Part shown: in pieces, positions 1 to 7,585 of the stretch
Layout of the letters: each line of letters opens with the position of its first letter
Position numbering within the stretch: the stretch's first letter is position 1
NCBI GenBank assembly: GCA_002440885.1
Contig: DJVY01000009.1
Coordinates: forward strand, 9,449-29,676
Direction of reading: 5' to 3'
Length of the DNA stretch: 20,228 nt
Source: Bacteroidales bacterium UBA6244
GTDB lineage: Bacteria; Bacteroidota; Bacteroidia; Bacteroidales; F082
The notes under the pieces: model-generated
Databases searched by the model: none
The model's input: only the letters and a program-made list of their open reading frames with translations
Told to the model about the DNA's origin: nothing
Position numbers and translations under genes: made by a program

Positions 1-110
1 TGCGCTATAAATACATTGATGATTTTAATGTAGAACAGGAAACCATCGTAGCTAAAGATGCCCTTGACAGCTTTAATTTAAAACTTTCGTTAAAGTTTGG
101 CTGGTTCTAA
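1..110 (+). CDS. C-terminal end of a probable outer-membrane beta-barrel protein (partial)
   Basis: The open frame enters from the left edge (first full codon at base 3) and stops at TAA 108-110, leaving 35 residues. The tail reads ...LKLSLKFGWF: alternating hydrophobic residues ending in a terminal Phe. That is the usual C-terminal signature by which the BAM machinery recognises outer-membrane barrel proteins. A strong hairpin terminator follows directly. The barrel assignment is an inference from the tail only; the family (porin, TonB-dependent receptor or other) cannot be told from this fragment. Confidence 0.55.
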   Translation, partial: RYKYIDDFNVEQETIVAKDALDSFNLKLSLKFGWF

Positions 111-115
111 AATAG

Positions 116-155
116 TTATCCCCTGACAGTTCTAAAACCGTCAGGGGATAATTGT
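116..155 (+). terminator. Rho-independent terminator after the barrel gene
   Basis: A 12-bp perfect stem pairs TTATCCCCTGAC (116-127) with GTCAGGGGATAA (140-151) around a 12-nt loop that can itself form a short inner helix. A T-rich run (ATTGTTTTTG) follows. It lies between the convergent barrel and thiolase genes and may stop transcription from both sides, although the T-rich side favours the plus strand. Confidence 0.85.
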
Positions 156-160
156 TTTTG

Positions 161-1408
161 TTAAGCACCTTTTTTATAAACAACAGCCACTACCGTTACA
201 TCATCACCACCCATGTTGATGGTCATTCCATAAGGTTTCTCAGCTTTAATTTCAATTTGTGCCTGTCCTGCTTTTCCGGTTAATTGTTGCCAGATGGTAA
301 CCGCCTGATGCACACCCGTTGCTCCGGTTGGGTGTCCCCACCCGATAAGTCCGCCGGTGGTATTGGTAGGCAATTCGCCATTTCTGGAGGTTTTCCCTTC
401 AGCCACATAATCACAACCTTCGCCGGGTTTTGCCAGACCTAAGGCTTCAATTACCAGAATTCCTGCTATTGAGAAACAGTCGTGGAGCTCCAGCGTTCCA
501 ACCTGATCAACAGAAATACCTGCACTTTCCATGGCCTGATGTGCTGCCTTTTTTATGGTTTCGAGTTCGGTTAAATCCGAAGGATCGTTGGTGATATTGC
601 GGATAACCTGCGCCCATCCCATTACCTCAACAGCATCCTTCTTTTCTACACCAATCTTAGCCAAACCTTCCTCTGAGCAGATGGCGATAGCGGAAGCTCC
701 ATCGGATACTTTGGAACAATCGAGAACTGTGAGATGATCCACAAAACTTCTTCCATTGGGTTTCATGCCATAGGCTAAAGCAAAGGGGTCTTTTTCAGTA
801 TTTTGGTGCTCCTGGGCTGTAGGGTCAAGGCGTGCATTTTCGATGGCATTGGCATACCACCGGGCCATCCCTTTGCGTGCGCGGTCGTAATCATATTTTT
901 GATAGTACGCGCCGGCACGGTCACTAAATTGTCCGGGGAAAAAATAGGCATGTCCTTGTTTTCTTTTCTGATACCATCCTGCACCGGCAAGAATATCAGC
1001 CCCATAAATGGCTTTCACCGTGTTTTGCACCTCAACACCCATAGTCAACACTACATCAGCCGTTTCCGATAAAACGGTTTTTATTCCATTCATCAGAGCC
1101 AATCCACCTGAACCACAAGCTCCTTCGACGGAGGTGGCCGGTTTCCATTGCAACCCCTCATCGATATAGGGAATGAATCCGGGTAAATTAGCCTGTTTGT
1201 TGAATCGTGCTGCCATAAAATTACCAATTACGGCCTCATCCACGTTTTCAGCTCCACCAATTTGATCTAACACGCCTTTACCAGCTTCTTTGATATAATG
1301 TTCTAAACCCGGGCGGGGTTTTTTAGGGTTAAATTCTCTTCTTCCGGTTCCAAGCGAAATGGTATTATAACCGGCGGTCATGTATATTTTTTTTCTCAAT
1401 TTTTTCAT
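161..1408 (-). CDS. Thiolase family protein, SCP2-type (acetyl-CoA acyltransferase)
   Basis: 415 residues, the usual thiolase length. It should carry out the last step of beta-oxidation (3-ketoacyl-CoA + CoA to acyl-CoA + acetyl-CoA) or the reverse condensation, in the cytoplasm. The nucleophilic Cys is C98 in GACGSGG. HDCF (309-312) and GHPTGATG (358-365, H359) are the other active-site blocks and match the SCP2/sterol-carrier type. The classical C-terminal CxG cysteine of degradative thiolases is absent; the Cys of HDCF takes that role in this subfamily. The start at 1408 gives a Lys-rich MKKLRKK leader; M10 is an alternative start closer to the domain edge. It is the last gene of a three-gene minus-strand operon, 48 nt after the 3-hydroxyacyl-CoA dehydrogenase. 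Acyl-chain specificity cannot be read from sequence. Confidence 0.92.
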   Translation of the reverse strand: MKKLRKKIYMTAGYNTISLGTGRREFNPKKPRPGLEHYIKEAGKGVLDQIGGAENVDEAVIGNFMAARFNKQANLPGFIPYIDEGLQWKPATSVEGACGSGGLALMNGIKTVLSETADVVLTMGVEVQNTVKAIYGADILAGAGWYQKRKQGHAYFFPGQFSDRAGAYYQKYDYDRARKGMARWYANAIENARLDPTAQEHQNTEKDPFALAYGMKPNGRSFVDHLTVLDCSKVSDGASAIAICSEEGLAKIGVEKKDAVEVMGWAQVIRNITNDPSDLTELETIKKAAHQAMESAGISVDQVGTLELHDCFSIAGILVIEALGLAKPGEGCDYVAEGKTSRNGELPTNTTGGLIGWGHPTGATGVHQAVTIWQQLTGKAGQAQIEIKAEKPYGMTINMGGDDVTVVAVVYKKGA

Positions 1409-1456
1409 TTTTGCTTCAATTTTAGGGTGAAAAATGCCAGAATGATACCTTTAAAA

Positions 1457-2800
1457 CTAGTCGAAATATTCATTTATCGGACCATAGGCATGATAAAAGC
1501 CGGTCAGCATAACGGTGTTCACATGGTCTATCTGGTCAGCTACATTATCGCTAACCAGCTTTAAACCAATTTCCTTTGATCGTTTACCGTAATCAATGGC
1601 GATAGCTGCGCCCAAGGCATCCAGCGTTTTAAGGTCGTTGAAGAAATTAATAAGTTTGGTTTCCTTATCGCGATCGCGCATGATGTTTTTCCAGTTTACC
1701 TGACTGTCGGGCAAGTCGCCGAGCATTTCATCACATTCTTCCTGAAACTTTTCCAAATCAACATATTCTTGTTTATGGATATCCCAAACGGCAACCATTC
1801 GGCCTCCCTTGTATTTTAAAAATCCATCCTTTTGGGCACCACTTGAATGCTGTCCGCCTTTTACTCCCTGGAGCATCATTTTGTCGAGGAGCTCGCTGTG
1901 CAGGTTTTCATCGGTTACAAATGGGTTCATCACGTTCAGAATAAATTGAACAACATCAATACCCACATAATCAATCAATTGAAAGATTCCCATAGGACGT
2001 ACCAGGTAATCCTGCGTTACTTTGTTAACCATATAAATGGCTTTGTAGAGCGGGAAATCATTTTCGGCAGTAAGCTCTTCAGCTTCTTTGATGCCGTGCA
2101 GCGCATCGCGCATAAAATGTCCGTTACCTATAAATCCGGCAAAGTCGTTTGAGGGAACCACGATTTTCCTCAGGTTTTTCGCATACTGATGAGCAAACGC
2201 TATCACTTTTTCTGTGGTATCGGGTGTTACAATAACCTCAACAAGACGTTGAATAGCAGGGGGATTGTAAAAATGGAAGCCCAGAACCCGGCCTTTTAAT
2301 CCGGCTTCGGCTTCGATTAAATTGATTGGAACGGAAGACGTATTGGTGAAATACCAGGGCTGGTTGGCGTTGTTTTTGTCGATAGCAGAGAGCAATTTTA
2401 CCTTGAGATCTCTGTTTTCGCTTACCGCCTCAAAAATCAGAGTCGAGTGGTAGGCCGCTTCGAGGTGAGTAACCGGACGTACAATATTCAGCACATCGAA
2501 AATGTACTCATCAATTATTTCATAGTTTTCAACCAGGTCATCCCGGTCGGCATACAACTGTCGCAACAAAACAGTTTTTTTCTCAGCTGCTTTCCGAACC
2601 TGATCGCGTAAGTAATTCATCAGGCCTGATAAGCCCGCAGGAGATACATCGATGGCATTTAGTACAAAGGTTTTTCCCTTGTTTTCAGGTTTCAGGCTGA
2701 GATCGGCCATTTCGATGGCTGTAAGCAAAAGGATACCACTACCCATTTTGCCGGCGGCGCCCAACACAGAAACGTTCTGTAATCTTTCGTCGTAAGTCAT
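1457..2800 (-). CDS. 3-hydroxyacyl-CoA dehydrogenase (long form)
   Basis: 447 residues. NAD-dependent oxidation of 3-hydroxyacyl-CoA to 3-ketoacyl-CoA is expected. The N-terminal Rossmann fold begins with GAAGKMGSG (14-22). The family's conserved E-A-V-x-E-N block is at 124-129, NTSS at 153-156, and the catalytic-His HFYNPP block at 176-181 is followed by RLVEVI. After the NAD domain come the all-helical 3HCDH C-terminal domain and extra sequence. Short bacterial enzymes such as PaaH/Hbd are near 280-290 residues, so this protein is about 150 residues longer. Part of the excess is an insertion in the Rossmann domain (about 30-100), part is the C-terminus. It lacks the crotonase half of FadB-type fusions; that activity is encoded by the upstream gene, whose stop lies 49 nt before this start. 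The assignment to the family is firm, the substrate unknown. Confidence 0.9.
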   Translation of the reverse strand: MTYDERLQNVSVLGAAGKMGSGILLLTAIEMADLSLKPENKGKTFVLNAIDVSPAGLSGLMNYLRDQVRKAAEKKTVLLRQLYADRDDLVENYEIIDEYIFDVLNIVRPVTHLEAAYHSTLIFEAVSENRDLKVKLLSAIDKNNANQPWYFTNTSSVPINLIEAEAGLKGRVLGFHFYNPPAIQRLVEVIVTPDTTEKVIAFAHQYAKNLRKIVVPSNDFAGFIGNGHFMRDALHGIKEAEELTAENDFPLYKAIYMVNKVTQDYLVRPMGIFQLIDYVGIDVVQFILNVMNPFVTDENLHSELLDKMMLQGVKGGQHSSGAQKDGFLKYKGGRMVAVWDIHKQEYVDLEKFQEECDEMLGDLPDSQVNWKNIMRDRDKETKLINFFNDLKTLDALGAAIAIDYGKRSKEIGLKLVSDNVADQIDHVNTVMLTGFYHAYGPINEYFD

Positions 2801-2849
2801 GTTATTCAGGTATTTAAATCGTTATTTTATGTTCATTTTTTTGTGACTA

Positions 2850-3623
2850 TTACCAATTTGGTTTTCTTTTTTCTAAAAAGGCCGTCATCCCTTCCTTTCC
2901 TTCCCGGCCGTCACCGAAAAGTGTGCCAAATTCAATGGCTTCAAGATTTTCACCTTCAACAAAAGGCAAATCACAACCATGACGCACTACTTTTTTCACC
3001 TTTTTTATGGCCTCAGGACCTTTGGATGCAATATTTCGGGCTATTTTAAGTACTTCATCCATGAGCATTTCTGGCTCAGTTACTTTTTGAACAAGCCCCA
3101 TGCGGAGGGCTTCCTCGGCGGTGAACATATCAGCAGTCATTAGCATGTACAAGGCGTTGCCCATGTTGGTTAACCGCGACAGGCGTTGCGTTCCGGCGTA
3201 ACCCGGAATTAATCCGAGATTAACCTCCGGCTGTCCGAACTTCGCTTTATTGCTGGCAATTCTGAAATCGCAGCCCATAGCCAACTCGAGTCCTCCACCA
3301 AGAGCAAACCCATTGATGGCGGCAATTACAGGAATTTCGAGCTTGCCAAAACTACTGAACGTGTGTTGCCCCAGACGTGAAAAAGCTTCCCCCTCATCCT
3401 GGTTCTTGTTCACCATTTCAGCAATATCAGCCCCGGCTACAAAGGCTTTTCCCTCTCCGGTAATTATTAAAACTTTCACCGAAGGGTTCAATCCGATTTC
3501 CTGAACCATCATGTCCATTTCTTCAAAAAATCGCGTGTTTAAAGCGTTTAGCGCCTGTGGACGACTGATGGTAACAATGGCTATGCCATCAATAATTTCT
3601 GTTTTAAGAATTTCGTATTTCAT
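2850..3623 (-). CDS. Enoyl-CoA hydratase (crotonase family)
   Basis: 257 residues, the standard length for a single-domain crotonase. It hydrates trans-2-enoyl-CoA to 3-hydroxyacyl-CoA. The oxyanion-hole segments AFVAGADI (60-67) and ALGGGLELA (107-115) are present. Both catalytic glutamates are present, E113 and E133 (in FGQPE); together they mark a hydratase rather than an isomerase or a hydrolase. The glycine block GYAGTQRL follows at 141-148. It is the first gene of the minus-strand operon with the dehydrogenase and thiolase, so hydratase, dehydrogenase and thiolase act in sequence on one CoA-bound chain. A TACCTTTG box lies 20 nt before the ATG. Confidence 0.93.
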   Translation of the reverse strand: MKYEILKTEIIDGIAIVTISRPQALNALNTRFFEEMDMMVQEIGLNPSVKVLIITGEGKAFVAGADIAEMVNKNQDEGEAFSRLGQHTFSSFGKLEIPVIAAINGFALGGGLELAMGCDFRIASNKAKFGQPEVNLGLIPGYAGTQRLSRLTNMGNALYMLMTADMFTAEEALRMGLVQKVTEPEMLMDEVLKIARNIASKGPEAIKKVKKVVRHGCDLPFVEGENLEAIEFGTLFGDGREGKEGMTAFLEKRKPNW

Positions 3624-3642
3624 GAATTTACTTTTGAGCTTT

Positions 3643-3650
3643 CAAAGGTA
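3643..3650 (-). promoter_or_regulatory. Bacteroidota -7 box for the acyl-CoA operon
   Basis: On the minus strand TACCTTTG matches the TAnnTTTG consensus exactly and ends 20 nt before the hydratase ATG, giving a short leader. The -33 position (19 nt upstream) reads TTT rather than TTG, so the match there is only partial. Confidence 0.5.
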
Positions 3651-3848
3651 GAAAAAATAAACCATATAGAAATATACATATAACCCCCGACAAAGCAATT
3701 AGCCTGAAGAACTTTTTTTATTTGTCACATAAAATGTTCATTACGCCGCAGCTAAAGCCTGTATAATCAGCAGTAAGAATTTGGCAGGATATACTTTTCA
3801 CCTGGCAACTTACCCCGGATGGTCAGTTTACCCTTTGTTGTTTTTGCG

Positions 3849-3856
3849 TATTTTTG
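3849..3856 (+). promoter_or_regulatory. Bacteroidota -7 box for the MBL-cutC-yraN operon
   Basis: TATTTTTG matches TAnnTTTG and lies 33 nt before the start of the metallo-beta-lactamase-fold gene. The base triplet 19 nt upstream is TTT, a partial -33 match. It is divergent from the acyl-CoA operon promoter about 200 bp away. The 266-bp gap between the two genes holds nothing else recognisable. Confidence 0.45.
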
Positions 3857-3889
3857 TCGTCATTTCTAAATTAAATAAGTTGTAATCCT

Positions 3890-4732
3890 ATGAAACTATA
3901 TCCAATCGAAACCGGGAACTTAAAACTTGATGGTGGCGCCATGTTTGGCGTTGTGCCCAAAGTACTGTGGCAAAAAGTGTATCCCTGCGATGAAAACAAT
4001 TTGTGTAACTGGGCCATGCGTTGTTTGCTGGTTGATAACGGTGACCGAAAGATACTTATCGATAATGGCATTGGCAGCAAACAAGATGAAAAATGGTTGA
4101 GCCATTATTACCTGAATGGTGAAGCCACTCTCGAAGATTCTATGGCCAAAGTAGGGTTCTCAGCCGATGATATCACGGATGTAATCATCACCCACATGCA
4201 TTTCGACCATTGCGGAGGTAGCGTGAAGTGGAATGCCGACAAAACCGGGTATGAGCTGGCGTTTCCAAAGGCTACCTACTGGACAAGTAAGCAGCAGTTT
4301 GAATGGGCTACCAATCCTAACCGCCGCGAGAAAGCCTCTTATCTGAAAGAAAATATTCAGCCAATAAACGAAAGCGGTCATCTGCATTTGATTGACGAAG
4401 AAGGAGAATATATCCCTGGCATTACCTTTAAATTGTATAATGGACATACCGAAGGACAGGTAATTCCACATATCGACGTCGATGGAAAAACGGTGGTATT
4501 TATGGCGGATTTAATGCCGGCCGCAGCACACATTCCGATGCCCTGGATCATGGCTTACGACACACGTCCTTTGGAGACCCTTAAAGACAAGGAACGGTTT
4601 TATAACGAAGCCCTAAAAAACAATTATATCCTGTTCTTCGAACACGACCTGTACAACGAAGCCTGCACTTTGGTTGATACCCCAAAAGGGGTCAGGGTTG
4701 ATAAATCAGGCCGTTTAGCCGACTTTTTATAA
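3890..4732 (+). CDS. Metallo-beta-lactamase-fold hydrolase
   Basis: 280 residues. The dinuclear zinc site of the MBL fold is complete: HMHFDH (102-107), H186 in NGHTEG, D207 in MADLMP and H252 in FEHD. This set, with D207 bridging and a His in the last position, resembles the lactonase / methyl-parathion-hydrolase-like branch (AiiA- and MPH-type enzymes) rather than true beta-lactamases. No signal peptide is seen, so it should be cytoplasmic. It is the first gene of a plus-strand unit, 11 nt before cutC. The fold is certain; the substrate (lactone, ester or thioester) is not. Confidence 0.88.
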   Translation: MKLYPIETGNLKLDGGAMFGVVPKVLWQKVYPCDENNLCNWAMRCLLVDNGDRKILIDNGIGSKQDEKWLSHYYLNGEATLEDSMAKVGFSADDITDVIITHMHFDHCGGSVKWNADKTGYELAFPKATYWTSKQQFEWATNPNRREKASYLKENIQPINESGHLHLIDEEGEYIPGITFKLYNGHTEGQVIPHIDVDGKTVVFMADLMPAAAHIPMPWIMAYDTRPLETLKDKERFYNEALKNNYILFFEHDLYNEACTLVDTPKGVRVDKSGRLADFL

Positions 4733-4743
4733 GCCAGACAAAG

Positions 4744-5499
4744 ATGAAAAGCTCCGTTTGCCTCGAGGTCTGTTGTGGTTCTTCACAAAGTGCGCTCAAT
4801 GCGCAGCAGGGAGGTGCTCACCGCGTTGAGTTGTGCCAAAATCTGGCTGCCGGAGGAGTAACCCCTTCTTCGGGCGATATTCTCGTTGCACGTGAGTATC
4901 TTTCAATCGACCTTAACGTGCTTATTCGTCCAAGAGAAGGTGATTTTTTATACAACAGCTACGAGCGCGAAATCATTAAACGTGATATCCTGTTTTGTAA
5001 ACAAGCCGGCGTAAATGGCGTTGTATTTGGTTTTTTACAAAAAGATGGAACCATTGATCAGAGCCTTACCGCGGAGATGATTGTCCTTGCTCGTCCGATG
5101 AAAGTGACGTTTCACAGGGCTTTTGATTTATGTCGAAACCCGCTTACAGCCCTCGAACAACTAATCGACATAGGTGTTGACAATCTACTCACGTCAGGCC
5201 AACAGCCGACAGCTGCTGAGGGCGCTCAACTTATCAGACAGCTAGTGATTCAGGCCGGTGATTTGATTGCCGTAATGCCGGGTTCCGGTATCAGGGAGCA
5301 TAATCTCGCCGAAATTATTTCCGCTACCGGAGCAAAAGCGTTTCACGTAAGTGCCCGAAAGTTGGTTCAGGGGGGCATGGAATACCAACCGGTAGGGGTA
5401 GCCATGAGCAAACTGGGTTCAAATTATGAGCACTACGAAATTGACCCAGAGACTATCGGCAATATGATGGCCATTATTAACAACCTTGAAAAACCCTGA
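4744..5499 (+). CDS. cutC: CutC family protein
   Basis: 251 residues, the family's normal length. It is a TIM-barrel protein historically linked with copper homeostasis; its biochemical role is still disputed. Diagnostic segments are LEVCCGS (7-13), GGAHRVELC (23-31), IRPREGDF (61-68), TFHRAFD (122-128), LLTSG (148-152) and MPGSGI (178-183). Several Cys residues (C6, C10, C11, C31) cluster at the N-terminus. Nothing in the neighbourhood concerns metal transport, so the context does not support a specific copper role. It starts 11 nt after the MBL gene and ends 3 nt before yraN, which suggests co-transcription. Confidence 0.93.
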   Translation: MKSSVCLEVCCGSSQSALNAQQGGAHRVELCQNLAAGGVTPSSGDILVAREYLSIDLNVLIRPREGDFLYNSYEREIIKRDILFCKQAGVNGVVFGFLQKDGTIDQSLTAEMIVLARPMKVTFHRAFDLCRNPLTALEQLIDIGVDNLLTSGQQPTAAEGAQLIRQLVIQAGDLIAVMPGSGIREHNLAEIISATGAKAFHVSARKLVQGGMEYQPVGVAMSKLGSNYEHYEIDPETIGNMMAIINNLEKP

Positions 5500-5502
5500 T
5501 TC

Positions 5503-5862
5503 ATGGCTAAACACAATGAATTGGGGAAAAAAGGTGAAGAAATTGCCCGAAGATATCTGGAGCAGAAAGGCTATGTTATTGCTGCAATGAACTGGCGTTT
5601 TGATAAAGATGAAATTGATATTGTAGCCTGGCAGGGTTCAGTGCTCGTGATAGTTGAGGTTAAAACGGCAAGTACAGATTATTTTGGTGCTCCTGAAGAA
5701 GCAGTGGATGCAAAAAAAGAAGCCTTTCTTATCCGTGCTACCGAAGCTTATCTGGAAGAGCATGATTTGGATTGTGAGTCGAGGTTTGATATTGTGGCCA
5801 TCGTTTTAAACGACAGAAAACAGGTTATCAACCATATAGAAGAGGCGTTTTATCCCGAATGA
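5503..5862 (+). CDS. yraN: YraN/UPF0102 family nuclease-like protein
   Basis: 119 residues, typical for UPF0102. The family has a restriction-endonuclease-like fold: GKKGEEIA at 8-15, then MNWRFDKDEIDIVA with D39, and VEVK with E52 and K54, which form a D...ExK core. UPF0102 proteins are thought to act on nucleic acids, but no firm reaction is established. The start lies 3 nt after the cutC stop and the last codons overlap the next gene in an ATGA, so translation of the two is probably coupled. Confidence 0.9.
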   Translation: MAKHNELGKKGEEIARRYLEQKGYVIAAMNWRFDKDEIDIVAWQGSVLVIVEVKTASTDYFGAPEEAVDAKKEAFLIRATEAYLEEHDLDCESRFDIVAIVLNDRKQVINHIEEAFYPE

Positions 5863-6047
5863 ACAGAAATCAGGCTGCTTTGATTAAATTTTTAAAATCC
5901 CGATCAGGTCAATGGGTTTGGCTGGGTGCTCTTTTTTTGTTATTTATCGTCAGGTTATTGGTCGGGTATTGCTCACTCTGGTTATGCGGATTGTTTGTCG
6001 CGGTGGTGGTTTCATTCACCATTTTAACTACCCAATCCGACACCTGA
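5859..6047 (+). CDS. Small two-helix membrane protein
   Basis: 62 residues. A polar, basic N-terminus (residues 1-17, including K10, K13 and R15) precedes two hydrophobic stretches at about 18-36 and 38-57 with almost no loop between them, then a short polar tail (TTQSDT). I do not recognise a family. Its ATG overlaps the yraN stop (ATGA), which supports it as a real, translationally coupled gene. The basic N-terminus suggests that end faces the cytoplasm. Function unknown. Confidence 0.6.
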   Translation: MNRNQAALIKFLKSRSGQWVWLGALFLLFIVRLLVGYCSLWLCGLFVAVVVSFTILTTQSDT

Positions 6048-6067
6048 TTTTGCATCGTCATTTGTCG

Positions 6068-6075
6068 TACTTTTG
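6068..6075 (+). promoter_or_regulatory. Bacteroidota -7 box before the pseudouridine synthase
   Basis: TACTTTTG matches TAnnTTTG and is followed by GCAGCC, 20 nt before the ATG. A TTTTG lies 15 nt upstream, shorter than the usual -33 spacing, so the -33 element is uncertain. It would separate this gene from the MBL-cutC-yraN unit. Confidence 0.5.
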
Positions 6076-6095
6076 CAGCCGCTAAAGCGTTCAAC

Positions 6096-7112
6096 ATGAA
6101 TCAAAAAAGAAATACAGGCCGATCATCGGAAGGGGCAGATAAAAAAGGGGGCTATAAAAGATCAAAGCCGGCATCGGAAAAGCCTGTACCTGAAAACAGT
6201 AAAAAGAAATTTTCGGCAAAAGCCGGAGCAGGTAGTGCCAAACCGGATGACCACACCGAAAAAAGAAAAAGCTATCGAAAAGCAGAATCCAATGCTGGAG
6301 AAACCTGGAAGAAAAAGCCGGGTAATAGTCAGTTTGGCAAGCGTAAACCGGCTACTAAAAAAGGATCTGACGAAAATGCAGATGTTTTTCAGGGGCAGAA
6401 ATCCACTATCCGTCTCAACAAATACCTGGCTGATGCCGGCATTTGTAGTCGCCGCGAGGCCGACCGCCTTATTGCCAGCGGGGTGGTGGAAATAAATGGC
6501 AAAGTGATTACCGAGCTGGGGACAAAAGTAGGCCCTGGTGATCAGGTGCGTTATGGTGGTGAGTCGCTTAAACGCGAAAAACTGCAATACGTGCTGCTGA
6601 ATAAGCCCAAGGGGTTTATTTCAACTTCTGATGATCCTCAGGAGAGAAAAACAGTGATGCATCTGGTTGAAAATGCCTGTAAAGAAAGGATTTACTCCGT
6701 AGGCCGTCTCGACCGCAATACCACCGGACTCCTTTTGTTTACCAACGATGGAGATTTGGCCAAAAAGCTCACCCATCCCAAGCATGGCGTACGAAAACTG
6801 TATCATGTAACACTTGACAAACCTATCTCCAAAAACGATCTGATACAGATTTTACAAGGTGTAGAACTTGAAGATGGCGTGGTTAAACCCGATAAACTCG
6901 AATGGGTGGAAAGTGTTTCCGCGAAAAATGAAGTGGGCATAGAACTGCATTCAGGTAAAAACCGTATCGTGCGGCGTATTTTTGAGCATTTGGGTTATCA
7001 GGTTGTTAAGCTCGATCGCGTGGTTTTTGCAGGGCTTACCAAAAAAGATTTGCCCAGAGGAAAATGGCGGTTGCTTACTGAAAAGGAGGTGAATATGCTA
7101 AAAATGTTTTAA
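6096..7112 (+). CDS. rluB: RsuA/RluB-type rRNA pseudouridine synthase with a long basic N-terminal extension
   Basis: 338 residues. It should isomerise a specific uridine in rRNA to pseudouridine. Residues 1-103 are low-complexity, rich in Lys, Ser, Gly, Pro and Glu and probably disordered. An S4 RNA-binding domain follows at about 104-155 (IRLNKYLADAGICSRREADRLI start). The catalytic block GRLDRNTTGLLLFTNDGD holds the nucleophile D206. The C-terminal KNRIVRRIFEHLGY block is typical of the RluB/RsuA/RluE/RluF group. The RluB label (23S rRNA helix 89 modification in E. coli) is the best guess within the group; site specificity cannot be read from sequence. Basic N-terminal tails are familiar in Bacteroidota homologues. 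It stands 91 nt before rbfA. Confidence 0.88.
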   Translation: MNQKRNTGRSSEGADKKGGYKRSKPASEKPVPENSKKKFSAKAGAGSAKPDDHTEKRKSYRKAESNAGETWKKKPGNSQFGKRKPATKKGSDENADVFQGQKSTIRLNKYLADAGICSRREADRLIASGVVEINGKVITELGTKVGPGDQVRYGGESLKREKLQYVLLNKPKGFISTSDDPQERKTVMHLVENACKERIYSVGRLDRNTTGLLLFTNDGDLAKKLTHPKHGVRKLYHVTLDKPISKNDLIQILQGVELEDGVVKPDKLEWVESVSAKNEVGIELHSGKNRIVRRIFEHLGYQVVKLDRVVFAGLTKKDLPRGKWRLLTEKEVNMLKMF

Positions 7113-7191
7113 TTTCGACCTATTGAAATGCTAAACCGCCCGGCCTTCAAGTCATGGCGCGTCATTTAGGCAGCAGTCGATTATTTTTTTT

Positions 7192-7199
7192 TAATTTTG
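7192..7199 (+). promoter_or_regulatory. TAnnTTTG box directly before the rbfA start (possible -7 element)
   Basis: TAATTTTG ends only 4 nt before the rbfA ATG. If it is a true -7 box, transcription would begin at or just inside the start codon, giving a leaderless message. No TTG is seen 17-23 nt upstream, so it may be chance in a T-rich stretch. Confidence 0.25.
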
Positions 7200-7203
7200 T
7201 CCT

Positions 7204-7545
7204 ATGGAATCGAAACGTCAACAACGAATTAACAAACTCCTCTACGAAGACCTGAGTATCCTGTTTCAGCGCGACTTCCCGCATCTTGGTCTGGGGTCGA
7301 TGATCAGCGTTACCAAGGTTGTGGTGACCCCCGATTTGTCGATAGCCAAAGTGTACCTGAGTCTGTTTCCGGTAAAAAACAAGGCCACAGTGCTCGAGCA
7401 TATCAAAAAACATACCAGTGAGGTAAGGGGAAAACTGGGCCAACGTATTCGCCATCAGTTGCGCCTGGTTCCTGAATTGTATTTCTATATAGACGATTCA
7501 CTCGACTATATCGAAAATATCGAAAATCTGCTTAAGGAAACATAG
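7204..7545 (+). CDS. rbfA: Ribosome-binding factor A (RbfA)
   Basis: 113 residues, the usual RbfA length. It binds the small ribosomal subunit and helps mature the 16S rRNA 5' end, notably in the cold. Family features: an N-terminal QQRINKLLYEDLS helix, ISVTKVVVTPDLSIAKVY, and the RIRHQLRLVPELYFYIDDS segment near 80-98 in which a KH-type fold packs against the RNA. The start MESKRQQR fits family N-termini. It follows an rRNA-modifying enzyme and precedes a methyltransferase, a ribosome-linked neighbourhood. Confidence 0.93.
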   Translation: MESKRQQRINKLLYEDLSILFQRDFPHLGLGSMISVTKVVVTPDLSIAKVYLSLFPVKNKATVLEHIKKHTSEVRGKLGQRIRHQLRLVPELYFYIDDSLDYIENIENLLKET

Positions 7546-7585
7546 TGGATTTTCTGTTTTTATTCGACCATAAAGCTAATTATCA

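Noticed and set aside
555..1072. Plus-strand open frames opposite the thiolase gene
   Set aside because: They are mirror frames of a well-conserved gene with no family features of their own.
5503..5862. YraN as a restriction-type defence nuclease
   Set aside because: It is the conserved housekeeping UPF0102 family in a housekeeping operon far from the restriction genes.
6096..6404. Lys-rich first 103 codons of the pseudouridine synthase as a separate gene or frameshift
   Set aside because: The frame is continuous into the S4 domain and basic tails are familiar in this enzyme group in Bacteroidota.
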